NCBI RefSeq assembly: GCF_011050365.1
Contig: NZ_DRFV01000015.1
Span: 186,001 to 250,000 of the forward strand
Length of the DNA stretch: 64,000 bases
Origin: Pseudohongiella sp.
Lineage (GTDB): Bacteria; Pseudomonadota; Gammaproteobacteria; Pseudomonadales; Pseudohongiellaceae
Direction: 5' to 3'
Below, in pieces: positions 32,981-41,677 of this stretch. The notes below the pieces were generated by a model. It did no database searches, was not told where the DNA came from, and worked only from the letters and a program-made list of their open reading frames with translations. How positions within the stretch are numbered: the first letter of the stretch is position 1; every line of letters starts with the position of its first letter. Position numbers and translations under genes: made by a program.

Positions 32981-33799
32981 TCACCCCCGACCTGGTCTGC
33001 CGTCTTTACGGTTGCGGGAAACAGGTCGTTTCCTGCTGGTGACCGGTGGCGTCATACCGACTGCCTCGTACAGGCCGGTGATCTCGGCGGCCTTCATTTC
33101 GTAGAACTGTCCTTTTTTGACGCGGCTGGGAATAAACACCGGGCCATATCGCACACGCTTCAGCCTGCTCACTTTGACGCCTTGAGATTCCCAGAGCTTT
33201 CGTACCTCCCGATTACGCCCTTCCATGATGACCACATGGTACCAGCGGTTGCGGCCCTCACCGGCAAAGAACTGCACGTCGGTAAAGCGACACAGGTGAT
33301 CTTCAATCATCACCCCTTTTTGCAGATTGGCGATCATTTCATCGCTGACATCGCCCATGACCCGGACCGCATACTCCCGATCAATATTGGCAGACGGATG
33401 CATGAGCCGGTTTGCCAGCTCACCATCGGTGGTAAACAACAACAAACCGCTGGTATTAAAATCCAGGCGGCCGACAGCAACCCAGCGGCCATGTTTAATC
33501 ATGGGCAGATGGTCATATACTGACTTGCGGCCTTCCGGATCGCGACGCGAACAAATTTCATTTTCCGGCTTGTTATAAACAAGAACACGAGGCTCTGTGT
33601 TGTCCGGTGCGGTATTTGACACTTTTTTGCCATCAACCACGATTTTGTCATCAGGCCCGGCGCGGTCACCCAGTGTGGCCACGTTGCCATTCAGTCGTAC
33701 GCGGCCCTGACTGATCCAGCTTTCCATCTGGCGGCGCGATCCGAAACCGGCACGAGCCAGTACTTTTTGTATCTTTTCATCCTGCACTGCATCAATCAT
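32981..33799 (-). CDS. rluB: 23S rRNA pseudouridine synthase RluB
   Basis: 272 residues. N-terminal S4 RNA-binding domain (QKVLARAGFGSRRQMESWI), then the RsuA/RluB catalytic domain with the active Asp in VGRLDFNTSGLLLFT, and a basic C-terminal tail (SRKRPVSRNRK). It modifies the 2605-region uridine of 23S rRNA in E. coli. Its start overlaps the scpB stop by 8 nt, the common scpA-scpB-rluB order. Convergent with the orphan sensor gene 17 nt away. Confidence 0.95.
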   Translation of the reverse strand: MIDAVQDEKIQKVLARAGFGSRRQMESWISQGRVRLNGNVATLGDRAGPDDKIVVDGKKVSNTAPDNTEPRVLVYNKPENEICSRRDPEGRKSVYDHLPMIKHGRWVAVGRLDFNTSGLLLFTTDGELANRLMHPSANIDREYAVRVMGDVSDEMIANLQKGVMIEDHLCRFTDVQFFAGEGRNRWYHVVIMEGRNREVRKLWESQGVKVSRLKRVRYGPVFIPSRVKKGQFYEMKAAEITGLYEAVGMTPPVTSRKRPVSRNRKDGRPGRG

Positions 33800-34676
33800 T
33801 GTCTTTATCCTGAGATCCCGTTACTTCGGTGTCTTGCGCTGCTTCTTCATGTTTTCGCCCGTAACCGAGAATGTCATCCAATGGCCGCTTGGCCAGTGCC
33901 ATAGCCTCTTCTTCGTCCAGCAGCTCAGCCTGATCAATATCTGAGTCTGTTTCGTCGCCATCGGCAGACTCTTCCGGCAGTAACAGGACGCGCCCTTCTT
34001 CATCACTCAGATCAAGCTCCGGATTGAGCTGGTCGAGATCACGGATTTCCGCTAACGGTGGCAATTCCTGCAGATTCTTCAGATTAAAATAGTCCAGGAA
34101 ATGCCGCGTGGTGGCAAACATGGCCGGGCGCCCGGGTACATCCCGGTGGCCTACAACGCGAATCCATTCACGATCCAGCAGGGTTCTGATAATCGTGGAG
34201 CTGACCGCCACCCCCCGGATTTCTTCGATATCGCCACGGGTAATGGGTTGCCGATAAGCGATCAGGCCCAACGTTTCCAGCAATGCACGAGTGTAGCGTT
34301 GCGGCTTCTCCTCCGACAATCTCGAAATCCATGGACTCAGTTTCTGACGCACCTGAAATCTGAACCCGGACGCTACCTCCTTTAATTCGAAACCACGCCC
34401 TTCACATGCTTGTGCAATGGCATTCAGGGAATCGCGTATTTGCTCGGCACTGGGTCGCTCGGCTTCCAGAAACAGATCTGACAGGGCTGCAACTGATAAC
34501 GGCCGGCCAGCACTGAGTAACAAACCCTCAATGATCTGTTGCCGTGTTTCCTCATCGATATCCTGCACCGGATATGAAACCTCCTCAAATGCCTCTTCAG
34601 CATCGGTCACAGTATCGATATCGGTGTCATCACCCTGGGTCATTTCTTCGTTTTTGATGTCAGTCATGTCAGTCAT
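33792..34676 (-). CDS. scpB: segregation and condensation protein B
   Basis: 294 residues. Two winged-helix domains in the middle (about 45-200: QQIIEGLLLSAGRPLSV, ALLETLGLIAYRQPITRGDIEEIRGV in short blocks) bind the Smc-ScpA complex that organises the chromosome. The acidic N-terminal and C-terminal extensions (rich in D/E) make it longer than the minimal family length of about 200. It follows scpA by 39 nt. Confidence 0.93.
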   Translation of the reverse strand: MTDMTDIKNEEMTQGDDTDIDTVTDAEEAFEEVSYPVQDIDEETRQQIIEGLLLSAGRPLSVAALSDLFLEAERPSAEQIRDSLNAIAQACEGRGFELKEVASGFRFQVRQKLSPWISRLSEEKPQRYTRALLETLGLIAYRQPITRGDIEEIRGVAVSSTIIRTLLDREWIRVVGHRDVPGRPAMFATTRHFLDYFNLKNLQELPPLAEIRDLDQLNPELDLSDEEGRVLLLPEESADGDETDSDIDQAELLDEEEAMALAKRPLDDILGYGRKHEEAAQDTEVTGSQDKDND

Positions 34677-34715
34677 GTCGGTTGTTTGTTGTCAGTCATT
34701 TTCTGCTCAGACCCG

Positions 34716-35552
34716 CTAGCTGCGCGCCTTGATATGGATAGGCGCGAAAGGTTCGCTTTGCACAATGTCGACAAGCGAATCCTTGATCAATTCCATCACC
34801 GCCAAAAACGTCACCACCACGCCAAGGCGACCTTCCTCTCGCATCAGCAGTGACACCAGTGGGACAAAACGCTCCGAGGACAGTCGCACCAGAATCTCGG
34901 CCATTTTCTCTCGCGTCGACAGCGTTTCACGCTGAATCTGGTGATGTTCAAACATATCGGCCCGGCGCAAGGCACCCGACAGCGCCATCAGGATTTCCTG
35001 TAGCTCCACCACCGGGTCCGGTGTATTGCGCTCCAGCTGCGGGCCCTGGGCACCGGCCAGAAAAACATCACGCTCCAGCCGGGGCAGCTGGTCAATGTCT
35101 TCCGCGGCCTTCTTATAGCGTTCATACTCTTGCAGACGGCGGATCAACTGGGCGCGTGGGTCCTCTTCCTCGTCCTCTTCATGGGTACTGCGTGGCAGCA
35201 ACATACGCGACTTGATTTCCGCCAGCATCGCTGCCATCACCAGGTATTCAGCGGCCAGTTCAAACTGATGCGCTTCCATTAAATCAACGTAGGCCATGTA
35301 CTGTTCGGTTATCATGGCGACATCAATATCCAGAATGTCGATGTTCTGGCGCTTGATCAGATACAGCAGCAGATCCAGTGGACCCTCGAAGGCCTCGAGA
35401 AAAACTTCAAGTGCATCCGGCGGGATATAAAGATCCTGCGGCAACTGAGTAATTGCCTTACCTGCCACATAGGCAAACGGCATCTCATGCTGTGGCGGCG
35501 CCGCCACAATCTGGATATCGTTGGTGCCGGACGTGTCTGCCTGTTCGCTCAT
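34716..35552 (-). CDS. scpA: segregation and condensation protein A
   Basis: 278-residue kleisin that bridges the Smc heads. FEGPLDLLLYLIKRQNIDI at about residues 54-72 is the family signature, and a C-terminal winged helix is preceded by the SERFVPLVSLL segment. It lies 24 nt after trpS and before scpB; an smc gene is not in the window. Confidence 0.95.
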   Translation of the reverse strand: MSEQADTSGTNDIQIVAAPPQHEMPFAYVAGKAITQLPQDLYIPPDALEVFLEAFEGPLDLLLYLIKRQNIDILDIDVAMITEQYMAYVDLMEAHQFELAAEYLVMAAMLAEIKSRMLLPRSTHEEDEEEDPRAQLIRRLQEYERYKKAAEDIDQLPRLERDVFLAGAQGPQLERNTPDPVVELQEILMALSGALRRADMFEHHQIQRETLSTREKMAEILVRLSSERFVPLVSLLMREEGRLGVVVTFLAVMELIKDSLVDIVQSEPFAPIHIKARS

Positions 35553-35576
35553 CCCGATATTCCCGTTACGACCGCG

Positions 35577-36791
35577 CTAGCGGTACGACAGCCCCATGGC
35601 TTCTCTGACATCCTGCAGGGTTTCGCGGGCCGATTCACGCGCCTGCTCACAACCTTCAGCGATGATGGTGCGCACTATATCAGGGTCTTTTTCGTATTGC
35701 CGGGCTCTTTGCTGGATGGGCTCCAGTTCTGCGACAACGGCGTCAATCACGGGCTTTTTACAAGCCAGACAGCCAATGCCGGCACTACGGCATCCCTGTT
35801 GTACCCAGGCTTTTGTATCGTCGTCAGAATAGACTTCATGTAATTGCCAGACCGGACATTTATCCGGATCACCGGGATCCTTGAGACGAACCCTGGCCGG
35901 ATCTGTCGGCATGGTGTTGATCTTTTTCGCCACGTCATCAATCGGTTCACGCAGGGCGATGGTATTACCGTAGGACTTGGACATCTTCTGTCCGTCCAGA
36001 CCCGGCATTTTAGCCGCAGGAGTGAGCAATGCCTGGGGTTCGGCGAGGATCATTTTGCCACTGCCTTCAAGGTAACCCAGCAGGCGTTCGCGATCACCCA
36101 GCGAGATATTCTGCTGTTCTTTGATCAGTGCCTGAGCACGCTCCAGGGCATCGTGATCGCCTTGCTCCTGATAGGCTGTGCGCAGATTATTGTAAAGCCT
36201 CGCAGCTTTCTTGCCCATTTTTTTGATCGCCGCCTCGGCATTGTCCTCGAAGCCCGGTTCGCGACCATAAAGATGATTAAAGCGACGTGCAACCTCACGG
36301 GTCAGCTCGACGTGCGCGACCTGGTCAGCCCCCACTGGCACCTGTCCGGCGCGATAAATCAGGATGTCGGCGCTTTGCAACAACGGATAACCCAGAAAAC
36401 CGTAGGTTTCCAGATCCCTGTCACGCAATTTTTCCTGTTGATCCTTGTAGCTGGGAACCCGTTCCAGCCAGCCCAGCGGCGTCATCATCGACAGCAGCAG
36501 ATGCAGCTCGGCGTGCTCGGGCACCCGGGACTGAACGAAGATGGATGCCGAACCCGGATTAACACCGGCTGCGAGCCAATCAATTACCATACTGAGGACG
36601 TTGTCACCGATCACCTGAGGCGTCGCATAATGTGTCGTCAGCGCATGCCAATCAGCAACAAAAAAGAAGCATTCGTACTCGTGTTGAAGTTTCACCCAGT
36701 TCTTCAGAACACCATGATAATGACCCAAATGCAGTTGTCCTGTCGGGCGCATGCCTGACAACACCCGTTTCTGCGATTCCACTGTAGACAA
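35577..36791 (-). CDS. trpS: tryptophan-tRNA ligase
   Basis: 404 residues, longer than the 334 of E. coli TrpS and like the extended form of pseudomonads. Class I motifs: HLGH in TGQLHLGHYHG and KMSKS in GLDGQKMSKSYGN. The extra C-terminal stretch carries a cysteine group (GCRSAGIGCLACKK). First gene of the trpS-scpA-scpB-rluB row, after yciO. Confidence 0.96.
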   Translation of the reverse strand: MSTVESQKRVLSGMRPTGQLHLGHYHGVLKNWVKLQHEYECFFFVADWHALTTHYATPQVIGDNVLSMVIDWLAAGVNPGSASIFVQSRVPEHAELHLLLSMMTPLGWLERVPSYKDQQEKLRDRDLETYGFLGYPLLQSADILIYRAGQVPVGADQVAHVELTREVARRFNHLYGREPGFEDNAEAAIKKMGKKAARLYNNLRTAYQEQGDHDALERAQALIKEQQNISLGDRERLLGYLEGSGKMILAEPQALLTPAAKMPGLDGQKMSKSYGNTIALREPIDDVAKKINTMPTDPARVRLKDPGDPDKCPVWQLHEVYSDDDTKAWVQQGCRSAGIGCLACKKPVIDAVVAELEPIQQRARQYEKDPDIVRTIIAEGCEQARESARETLQDVREAMGLSYR

Positions 36792-36915
36792 ACTCTTTCC
36801 CTCTGCTTGCTGAGTACCAGCTATTCAAATTATTAACGCCCAACTATTATTGCATGAAACATGCACTAAATATGCCTGCCACATGCACCGCGCGTTGAAT
36901 CTTCGCGCTTCCCGG

Positions 36916-37536
36916 TCAGGCGAATGGCTCCGGATCCCCTTTGCCTACCCGGACCACAACCGGTACCCCGTCCACCAGATCAATAACTGTCGATGGTTCT
37001 ATACCGCAGGCGCCGCTCTCAATGATCAGATCAACCAGTTTCCCCAGTTTATCTTCAATGTCATAAATTTCGGATAAGGGCTGATCATCGTCGGGCAGAA
37101 TAAGACTGGTGCTGAGAATGGGTTCGCCCACCGCCGCCAGCAGTGCCTGTGCCACCGGATGGTCAGGGATTCGCAGGCCGATGGTTTTACGTTTGGGGTG
37201 CATCAGGCGGCGAGGAACTTCAGCGGTGGCCGCCAGGATGAACGTGTATGGCCCCGGCGTGTAGGCTTTCAGCAAACGATAGGCACTGTTACTGACCTTG
37301 GCGTAGGTCGCAATCGCAGAAAGATCCGAACACATCAGCGTCATGTTATGTTTGTCGCCCAATTGCCGAATGCGTCGAACTTTTTCCAGCGCCGTTTTGT
37401 CACCCATGTGACAAGCCAGTGCATAAGTCGAGTCCGTCGGATACACGATGACGCCGCCTTGCTGCAAAGCGTCCGCCGCTTGCCTGATCAGTCTGGGCTC
37501 GGGGTCGACCGGGTGAATTTCCAATAGTTGTGCCAT
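36916..37536 (-). CDS. yciO: YciO/Sua5/YrdC-family protein
   Basis: 206 residues. The YrdC fold signature is present (GGVIVYPTDSTYALACHMGD and KRKTIGLRIPDHPVAQALL in short parts). The family includes TsaC/Sua5, which make threonylcarbamoyl-AMP for tRNA t6A; YciO members are the paralogue group that usually sits with trpS and scpAB, so I favour YciO over TsaC. 124 nt upstream of trpS in the same direction. Confidence 0.9.
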   Translation of the reverse strand: MAQLLEIHPVDPEPRLIRQAADALQQGGVIVYPTDSTYALACHMGDKTALEKVRRIRQLGDKHNMTLMCSDLSAIATYAKVSNSAYRLLKAYTPGPYTFILAATAEVPRRLMHPKRKTIGLRIPDHPVAQALLAAVGEPILSTSLILPDDDQPLSEIYDIEDKLGKLVDLIIESGACGIEPSTVIDLVDGVPVVVRVGKGDPEPFA

Positions 37537-37561
37537 ACCAATCCGTTCGCTCTTGCCTGTA

Positions 37562-37603
37562 TTCAGAGACCTGTGTTCAAAGACCTGTGTTCAAAGACCT
37601 ATG
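37562..37603. repeat. three tandem 14-bp repeats upstream of yciO
   Basis: Unit TTCAAAGACCTGTG in three contiguous copies; copy 1 differs by one base (TTCAGAG...) and copy 3 by one (...CTATG). They start 26 bp upstream of the yciO start, in the 261-bp gap between yciO and the divergent yciI-like gene. Confidence 0.9.
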
Positions 37604-37797
37604 TGCGGCCAGCCAGGATAGGGCTTCGGCAACTGTCCAGCGTCGCTATAATTGCCTTTGTGGCAACGATTTTCTATCATGCCGGTGGCTGCAAACCGGC
37701 AACAATAACAGGCCGCTTAGCCAAAGTCGATGACTTGATTTTTACCACAATTCACCTGCCCGCGGCGTCGCTGTCGGCACCGGTGACAGGGAGATTT

Positions 37798-38097
37798 ATG
37801 TTTTACGCCATTATCAGTGAAGACGTTGAAAATAGCCTGCCTTTGCGCATGCAGGCCCGACCCGCGCACCTGGCCAGAGTCGAAGCGCTGCAGGCCGCCG
37901 GCAAACTGGTTATCGCCGGTCCCCATCCTGCCGTTGACGATGAGAACCCGGGCGATGCCGGGTTCACGGGCAGTCTTATTATCGCCAGCTTTGAGTCTCT
38001 GGCTGACGCAGAGACCTGGGCCGCAGCCGATCCCTACGTGACAGCCGGTGTGTACCGGAAAGTCACGGTGAAACCCTTCAAGCAGGTGCTGCCCTGA
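37798..38097 (+). CDS. YciI-family protein
   Basis: 99 residues from the ATG at 37798 (GGGAG just upstream). Small ferredoxin-like alpha/beta fold of the YciI/YCII group: MFYAIISEDVENS start, RPAHLARVEALQAAGKL, GSLIIASFESLADAETWAAADPYV in short blocks. The catalytic-looking His-Asp pair of the family is represented by H in RPAHL and D in ADPYV. The biochemical role of the family is unsettled. A TATAAT box lies at 37647-37652. Confidence 0.88.
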   Translation: MFYAIISEDVENSLPLRMQARPAHLARVEALQAAGKLVIAGPHPAVDDENPGDAGFTGSLIIASFESLADAETWAAADPYVTAGVYRKVTVKPFKQVLP

Positions 38098-38131
38098 TGG
38101 GTTGCACGCCCGGTCAGTGCCAGGGCCAGGT

Positions 38132-38731
38132 TCACGGCGTGGGTGCCGGGCGAAGATCCGGGTAGTTCTCGTCCAGGGTGGCATTCCAGCTCTCCAGCAC
38201 TGCGGATTTTTGCGTCCACAGCGAACTGATGTCGCCGGTTATGGTGATTTGTTCGATGACATCACCCGGCCGTATGCTGTTCACAACCTCCATGCCCTGC
38301 GTCACGCCTCCGAATACCGAGTGCAACCCGTCCAGGTGAGGCGCTCGCACATGGGTGATGAAAAACTGGCTGCCCTCGGTGCCGGGCCCTGAATTCGCCA
38401 TGGAAATGACCCCCGGACGGTTATGACGCAAATGGGTTTCGCCACTAAAACGATAGCCGGGGTTACCGGTACCTGTGCCCAGCGGGTCCCCACCCTGTAT
38501 CATGAAGCGCGGCTCCACCCGGTGAAACGTCAAACCATCGTAGAACCCACGCTTGGCCAGGTTTACAAAATTGGCCACGGTGGTGGGCGCAGCGCGCTGA
38601 TTCAGTTCCAGCATGATATCGCCCTTGCTGGTGCTGATTACCGCTGATATTGCCTGAGCGTAGACGCTGCCGACAGGCACCATCAATACAACTATCGTTA
38701 ATATAAACGCCACACAGTTGTTTAATCTCAT
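38132..38731 (-). CDS. secreted cyclophilin-type peptidyl-prolyl isomerase
   Basis: 199 residues with a signal peptide of about 25 residues (VPVGSVYAQA end), hence periplasmic. Cyclophilin motifs FHRVEPRFMIQGGDP, SQFFIT and SVFGGVTQGMEVV are present, with the catalytic Arg in FHR. Its start overlaps the xthA stop by 4 nt. Convergent with the yciI-like gene. Confidence 0.93.
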   Translation of the reverse strand: MRLNNCVAFILTIVVLMVPVGSVYAQAISAVISTSKGDIMLELNQRAAPTTVANFVNLAKRGFYDGLTFHRVEPRFMIQGGDPLGTGTGNPGYRFSGETHLRHNRPGVISMANSGPGTEGSQFFITHVRAPHLDGLHSVFGGVTQGMEVVNSIRPGDVIEQITITGDISSLWTQKSAVLESWNATLDENYPDLRPAPTP

Positions 38732-39543
38732 GTTCCTGCCTCTTTCGAAAAACAGCTCTGTCGATCCATCTCCAGTGTCACCGGCGCATGGTCCGAGAAA
38801 TATTCGTCAGTATATATCGAAGCAGCTCTGACTGCAGGCACAAGTGCCGGTGTGATGACATGATAATCCAGACGCCACCCGACGTTATTGGCCCTGGCCT
38901 GCCCCCGGTTTGACCACCAGCTATATTGATCCGGCGCCTGATTCACCAGCCTGAAGGCGTCCACGAAACCAACCTCATCATACAGCCGATCCAGCCAGGC
39001 GCGCTCCTCCGGCGAAAAACCGGGGTTTTTGCGGTTTGCACGCCAGTTCTTCAGATCTATCTCCTTATGGCACATGTTCCAGTCGGCACAAATGACATAC
39101 TCGCGACCGTCGGCGCGCAAATCTTGCAGGTGCGCCATAAAATTAGCCAGAAACCTTAATTTGACAGCCTGTCTTGCCTCGCCACTGGAGCCGGAAGGCA
39201 TATACAGGGAAATGACACTCAGATCTCCGAAGTCAGCCTGAATATAGCGCCCTTCCTTGTCAGTAATATCCCAACCCATGCCTTTGATGATGCGGTCAGG
39301 CTGCCGGCGACTGTAAATGGCGACACCAGCGTAGCCCTTTTTTTCTGCATCAAAGTAATGACAGTGGTAACCGGCAGGGAAAAACGGTCCTTCCTGCAAC
39401 TGATGCTCCTGCGCCTTGGTTTCCTGCAGACAAACAACATCCGGCTGCTGACTCTCCAGCCATTGAAAGAAGCCTTTGCGGGCGGCCGAGCGCACACCGT
39501 TACAATTAAATGTGGTTATTGTAAACCGTTTGCCGGTTTTCAT
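38728..39543 (-). CDS. xthA: exodeoxyribonuclease III / AP endonuclease
   Basis: 271 residues of the EEP nuclease fold. The metal-binding Glu is in CLQETKAQ, the DWN motif in CADWNMCHKEIDL, and the catalytic His near YFSDHAPVTLEM; NVGWRLDYHVIT is also typical. It removes abasic-site blocks in base-excision repair. Coupled to the cyclophilin gene by a 4-nt overlap. Confidence 0.95.
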   Translation of the reverse strand: MKTGKRFTITTFNCNGVRSAARKGFFQWLESQQPDVVCLQETKAQEHQLQEGPFFPAGYHCHYFDAEKKGYAGVAIYSRRQPDRIIKGMGWDITDKEGRYIQADFGDLSVISLYMPSGSSGEARQAVKLRFLANFMAHLQDLRADGREYVICADWNMCHKEIDLKNWRANRKNPGFSPEERAWLDRLYDEVGFVDAFRLVNQAPDQYSWWSNRGQARANNVGWRLDYHVITPALVPAVRAASIYTDEYFSDHAPVTLEMDRQSCFSKEAGT

Positions 39544-39552
39544 CGTCTAAAC

Positions 39553-39659
39553 GTTACCTTTCATCGAGTATGTGAATATCTCACCACATAAGTGTTACTT
39601 TTATTCGCATATATGTTACTATGCGCGCAGTTACTGAGATGCACAACGTTGAAAGTAAC
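39553..39659. repeat. cluster of GTTAC repeats upstream of a tiny gene
   Basis: GTTAC starts at 39553, 39594, 39615 and 39630, with the inverted GTAAC at 39655-39659. Three of the four gaps (41, 21 and 15) include near-whole helical turns. They lie between the divergent xthA start and a 33-codon gene, so they may be regulator-binding sites. A weak TTACTT-16-TACTAT promoter (39595-39622) overlaps two of them. Confidence 0.5.
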
Positions 39660-39703
39660 GAAAAATCAAAAATTGATCGAATCACCCACAAGGAGAAGAT
39701 TTT

Positions 39704-39805
39704 ATGAGCGAACTCATCATCAGCGCACGAGCAGCATTAGTAACTGCAGCCATCGTAACCGCGTCTGTTGCTGTACCTGTTCTGACCATACTGGCAGCAC
39801 AGTAA
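39704..39805 (+). CDS. tiny membrane protein, 33 residues
   Basis: ATG at 39704 with an excellent AAGGAG 8 nt before it; stop at 39803. The product begins MSELIISARAALVTAA and is then almost wholly hydrophobic (Ala, Val, Ile, Leu) to the end, so it is predicted to be one membrane helix. It resembles in size small subunits such as those that attach to respiratory or transport complexes, but I recognise no family. It is read rightward between xthA and moaB, with another tiny membrane gene 89 nt downstream. Confidence 0.65.
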   Translation: MSELIISARAALVTAAIVTASVAVPVLTILAAQ

Positions 39806-39894
39806 TAAATAAGCGCCATGCGATAGCCCTGATGACATTCAGCAGGGAAATCAATCGGAGGTCTTAGATAGCCTACCCGAAACGGGAGCTTATT

Positions 39895-40008
39895 ATGATA
39901 GATCAGATATACCACGAGTCTGCAGGAGTGTTGATGTTTAACACGCTGGCCGTGACTCTGTTTTTAGCATTACCCGCCTGGACGGTTTTTTCTGCATCAG
40001 CCCTTTGA
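39895..40008 (+). CDS. tiny membrane protein, 37 residues
   Basis: ATG at 39895 with GGGAG 6 nt upstream; stop at 40006. N-terminal 14 residues are polar (MIDQIYHESAG), followed by a 20-residue hydrophobic stretch (FNTLAVTLFLALPAW...) that would span the membrane once. A short CCCG-AAA-CGGG hairpin precedes its ribosome site. An internal ATG at residue 14 could also start. No family recognised; the arrangement with the 33-residue gene suggests a pair. Confidence 0.55.
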   Translation: MIDQIYHESAGVLMFNTLAVTLFLALPAWTVFSASAL

Positions 40009-40046
40009 CTCTGCCAATGTGCAGGGATCAGTTGTCGGGCTGATGC
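39994..40046. repeat. long inverted repeat over the ends of the tiny gene and moaB
   Basis: Perfect 10-bp arms GCATCAGCCC (39994-40003) and GGGCTGATGC (40037-40046), with an inner CTGC/GCAG stem. One arm lies in the last codons of the 37-residue gene and the other in the last codons of moaB on the opposite strand. It could terminate both converging transcripts, though T runs are poor. Confidence 0.6.
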
Positions 40047-40549
40047 ACTTGTTTTAGCTTGTCCACAAAATGACAGGGTTTGTGACGACTGTCGAGCTGC
40101 TGTGCGATCAACCCTTCCCACGCCGTACGACATGCACCCGTCGAGCCCGGCATGCAAAACACAATAGTGCCATTGCTCATTCCAGCAAACGCCCGCGACT
40201 GAATCGTTGAGCTGCCTATCTCGGCATGAGACAGATAGCGGAAAGTTTCGCCAAAACCATCAATGTGCATGTCCAGCAATGGTGTTACTGCTTTGACGGT
40301 ATTGTCACGTGCAGTGAATCCGGTGCCGCCGGTCAACAATACTGCCTGTACCTGTTCATCCGCGATGAGCGTCGCCACCAGTGCGCGCAGCTTATAAGTA
40401 TCGTCCTTTATAATGACTTTACTGACCAGTCGGTGACCGGCGTCTTGTAACTGTTCGGCCAGATATCGGCCGGAACTGTCGGTGTCTTCAGTACGGGTGT
40501 CGGATACGGTCACCACAACAGTGTTTACCGGAATGGGATTATTGCTCAT
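40028..40549 (-). CDS. moaB: molybdenum cofactor biosynthesis protein B
   Basis: 173 residues. MogA/MoaB fold that binds molybdopterin: VVVTVSDTRTEDTDSSG at the start and VLLTGGTGFTARD for the phosphate-binding loop, then MPGSTGACRTAWEGLI. It probably adenylylates molybdopterin. It lies 10 nt after moaA, forming a two-gene unit. Confidence 0.95.
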   Translation of the reverse strand: MSNNPIPVNTVVVTVSDTRTEDTDSSGRYLAEQLQDAGHRLVSKVIIKDDTYKLRALVATLIADEQVQAVLLTGGTGFTARDNTVKAVTPLLDMHIDGFGETFRYLSHAEIGSSTIQSRAFAGMSNGTIVFCMPGSTGACRTAWEGLIAQQLDSRHKPCHFVDKLKQVHQPDN

Positions 40550-40559
40550 CGAAGGGCTA

Positions 40560-41633
40560 TCAGCCTCCTGTCATGTTCATCAGGCGCACCGGTTGTGCAT
40601 AATCCTGCTCGTAAAAGTGGTGTCGCTCGGGCTTGAGGTCCATGGCAGCAATGATGGCCTGTTTCAATGCATCGCTGACAGGCGTCGCACTGGCTCGCTC
40701 CAGACTGGCCAACTCATCCTGAATCGCAACCTCCTGCCCCTGACGCAGCACCGAGCGCAGGTCGGCAGAATGCTCATTACCAAGACACAACAACAGTCGG
40801 CCCTCTACGGTGACACGCACGCGATTGCAATCCGCACAAAAATTATGTGACATGGGAGAAATGAAGCCGATGCGGCTTTTCTGCCCGGGAATCTGGTAAT
40901 ACTTCGAAGGACCCGCCGTTGTCGCTGCGCTGTTGACCAGCGTGTAACGCGCTTCAATCTGTTCCCGCACCCAGTCATTGCTGCACACGGTGTCTTCGCG
41001 GCTATGGTCGGAAGCTTGTCCCAGCGGCATCTCTTCAATAAACGCGATATCGATATCGTGGCTTACCGCATAATCAGTCAGTGCCAGCACTTCATCGTCG
41101 TTGTAACCTTTCATGACCACCGCATTCAGCCGGATGCGGTCAAAACCCGCTTTGCGCGCGGCATCAATGCCGCTCAACACCTTGTCCAGCCGCCCTACCC
41201 GGGTGATACGACGAAAACGTTCGGCATCAAGGCTGTCGATGCTGATATTGATCCGGTTAACACCGGCGTCACGCAGAGGTCCGGCAAGTTTGTCGAGCTG
41301 GGCACCGTTTGTGGTCAGCAACAGTTCCTCCAGCCCCGGCAACCTGCCCAGCGCCTGAATCAGTGACATCACGTTGTTGCGTACCAGCGGCTCGCCGCCG
41401 GTCAGTCTCAGTTTACTGACGCCAAGCTCGGTAAAGGCACGGCCTACGCGGTAGATTTCTTCCAGCGACAGCACCTGCTGGCGAGGCAGAAACTGCATGT
41501 CTTCGGTCATGCAATACACACAACGGAAATCACATCGATCGGTAACCGATAGCCGCACATAATCAACGCGCCGGCCGAAGCGGTCGATAAGCGCCGATGT
41601 TTGCTTGCTTTCAATTTCATCAGATCGGGACAT
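40560..41633 (-). CDS. moaA: GTP 3',8-cyclase MoaA
   Basis: 357-residue radical-SAM enzyme making the first intermediate of molybdenum cofactor. The SAM cluster Cys are C34, C38 and C41 (CDFRCVYC); the second cluster is near [11 protein letters not shown] plus a later Cys; and the chain ends in the essential Gly-Gly (MTGG). Other moa genes are not adjacent. Confidence 0.96.
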   Translation of the reverse strand: MSRSDEIESKQTSALIDRFGRRVDYVRLSVTDRCDFRCVYCMTEDMQFLPRQQVLSLEEIYRVGRAFTELGVSKLRLTGGEPLVRNNVMSLIQALGRLPGLEELLLTTNGAQLDKLAGPLRDAGVNRINISIDSLDAERFRRITRVGRLDKVLSGIDAARKAGFDRIRLNAVVMKGYNDDEVLALTDYAVSHDIDIAFIEEMPLGQASDHSREDTVCSNDWVREQIEARYTLVNSAATTAGPSKYYQIPGQKSRIGFISPMSHNFCADCNRVRVTVEGRLLLCLGNEHSADLRSVLRQGQEVAIQDELASLERASATPVSDALKQAIIAAMDLKPERHHFYEQDYAQPVRLMNMTGG

Positions 41634-41677
41634 AAAAACTCGGATTTGCTAAAACATGATGCCAGTCAACGAATAAT

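Noticed and set aside
35844-36758. 304-codon open frame antisense to trpS
   Set aside because: Complement of a conserved synthetase gene; no start signal.
37562-37603. 14-bp repeats as a CRISPR remnant
   Set aside because: Directly contiguous units, no spacers, no cas genes.
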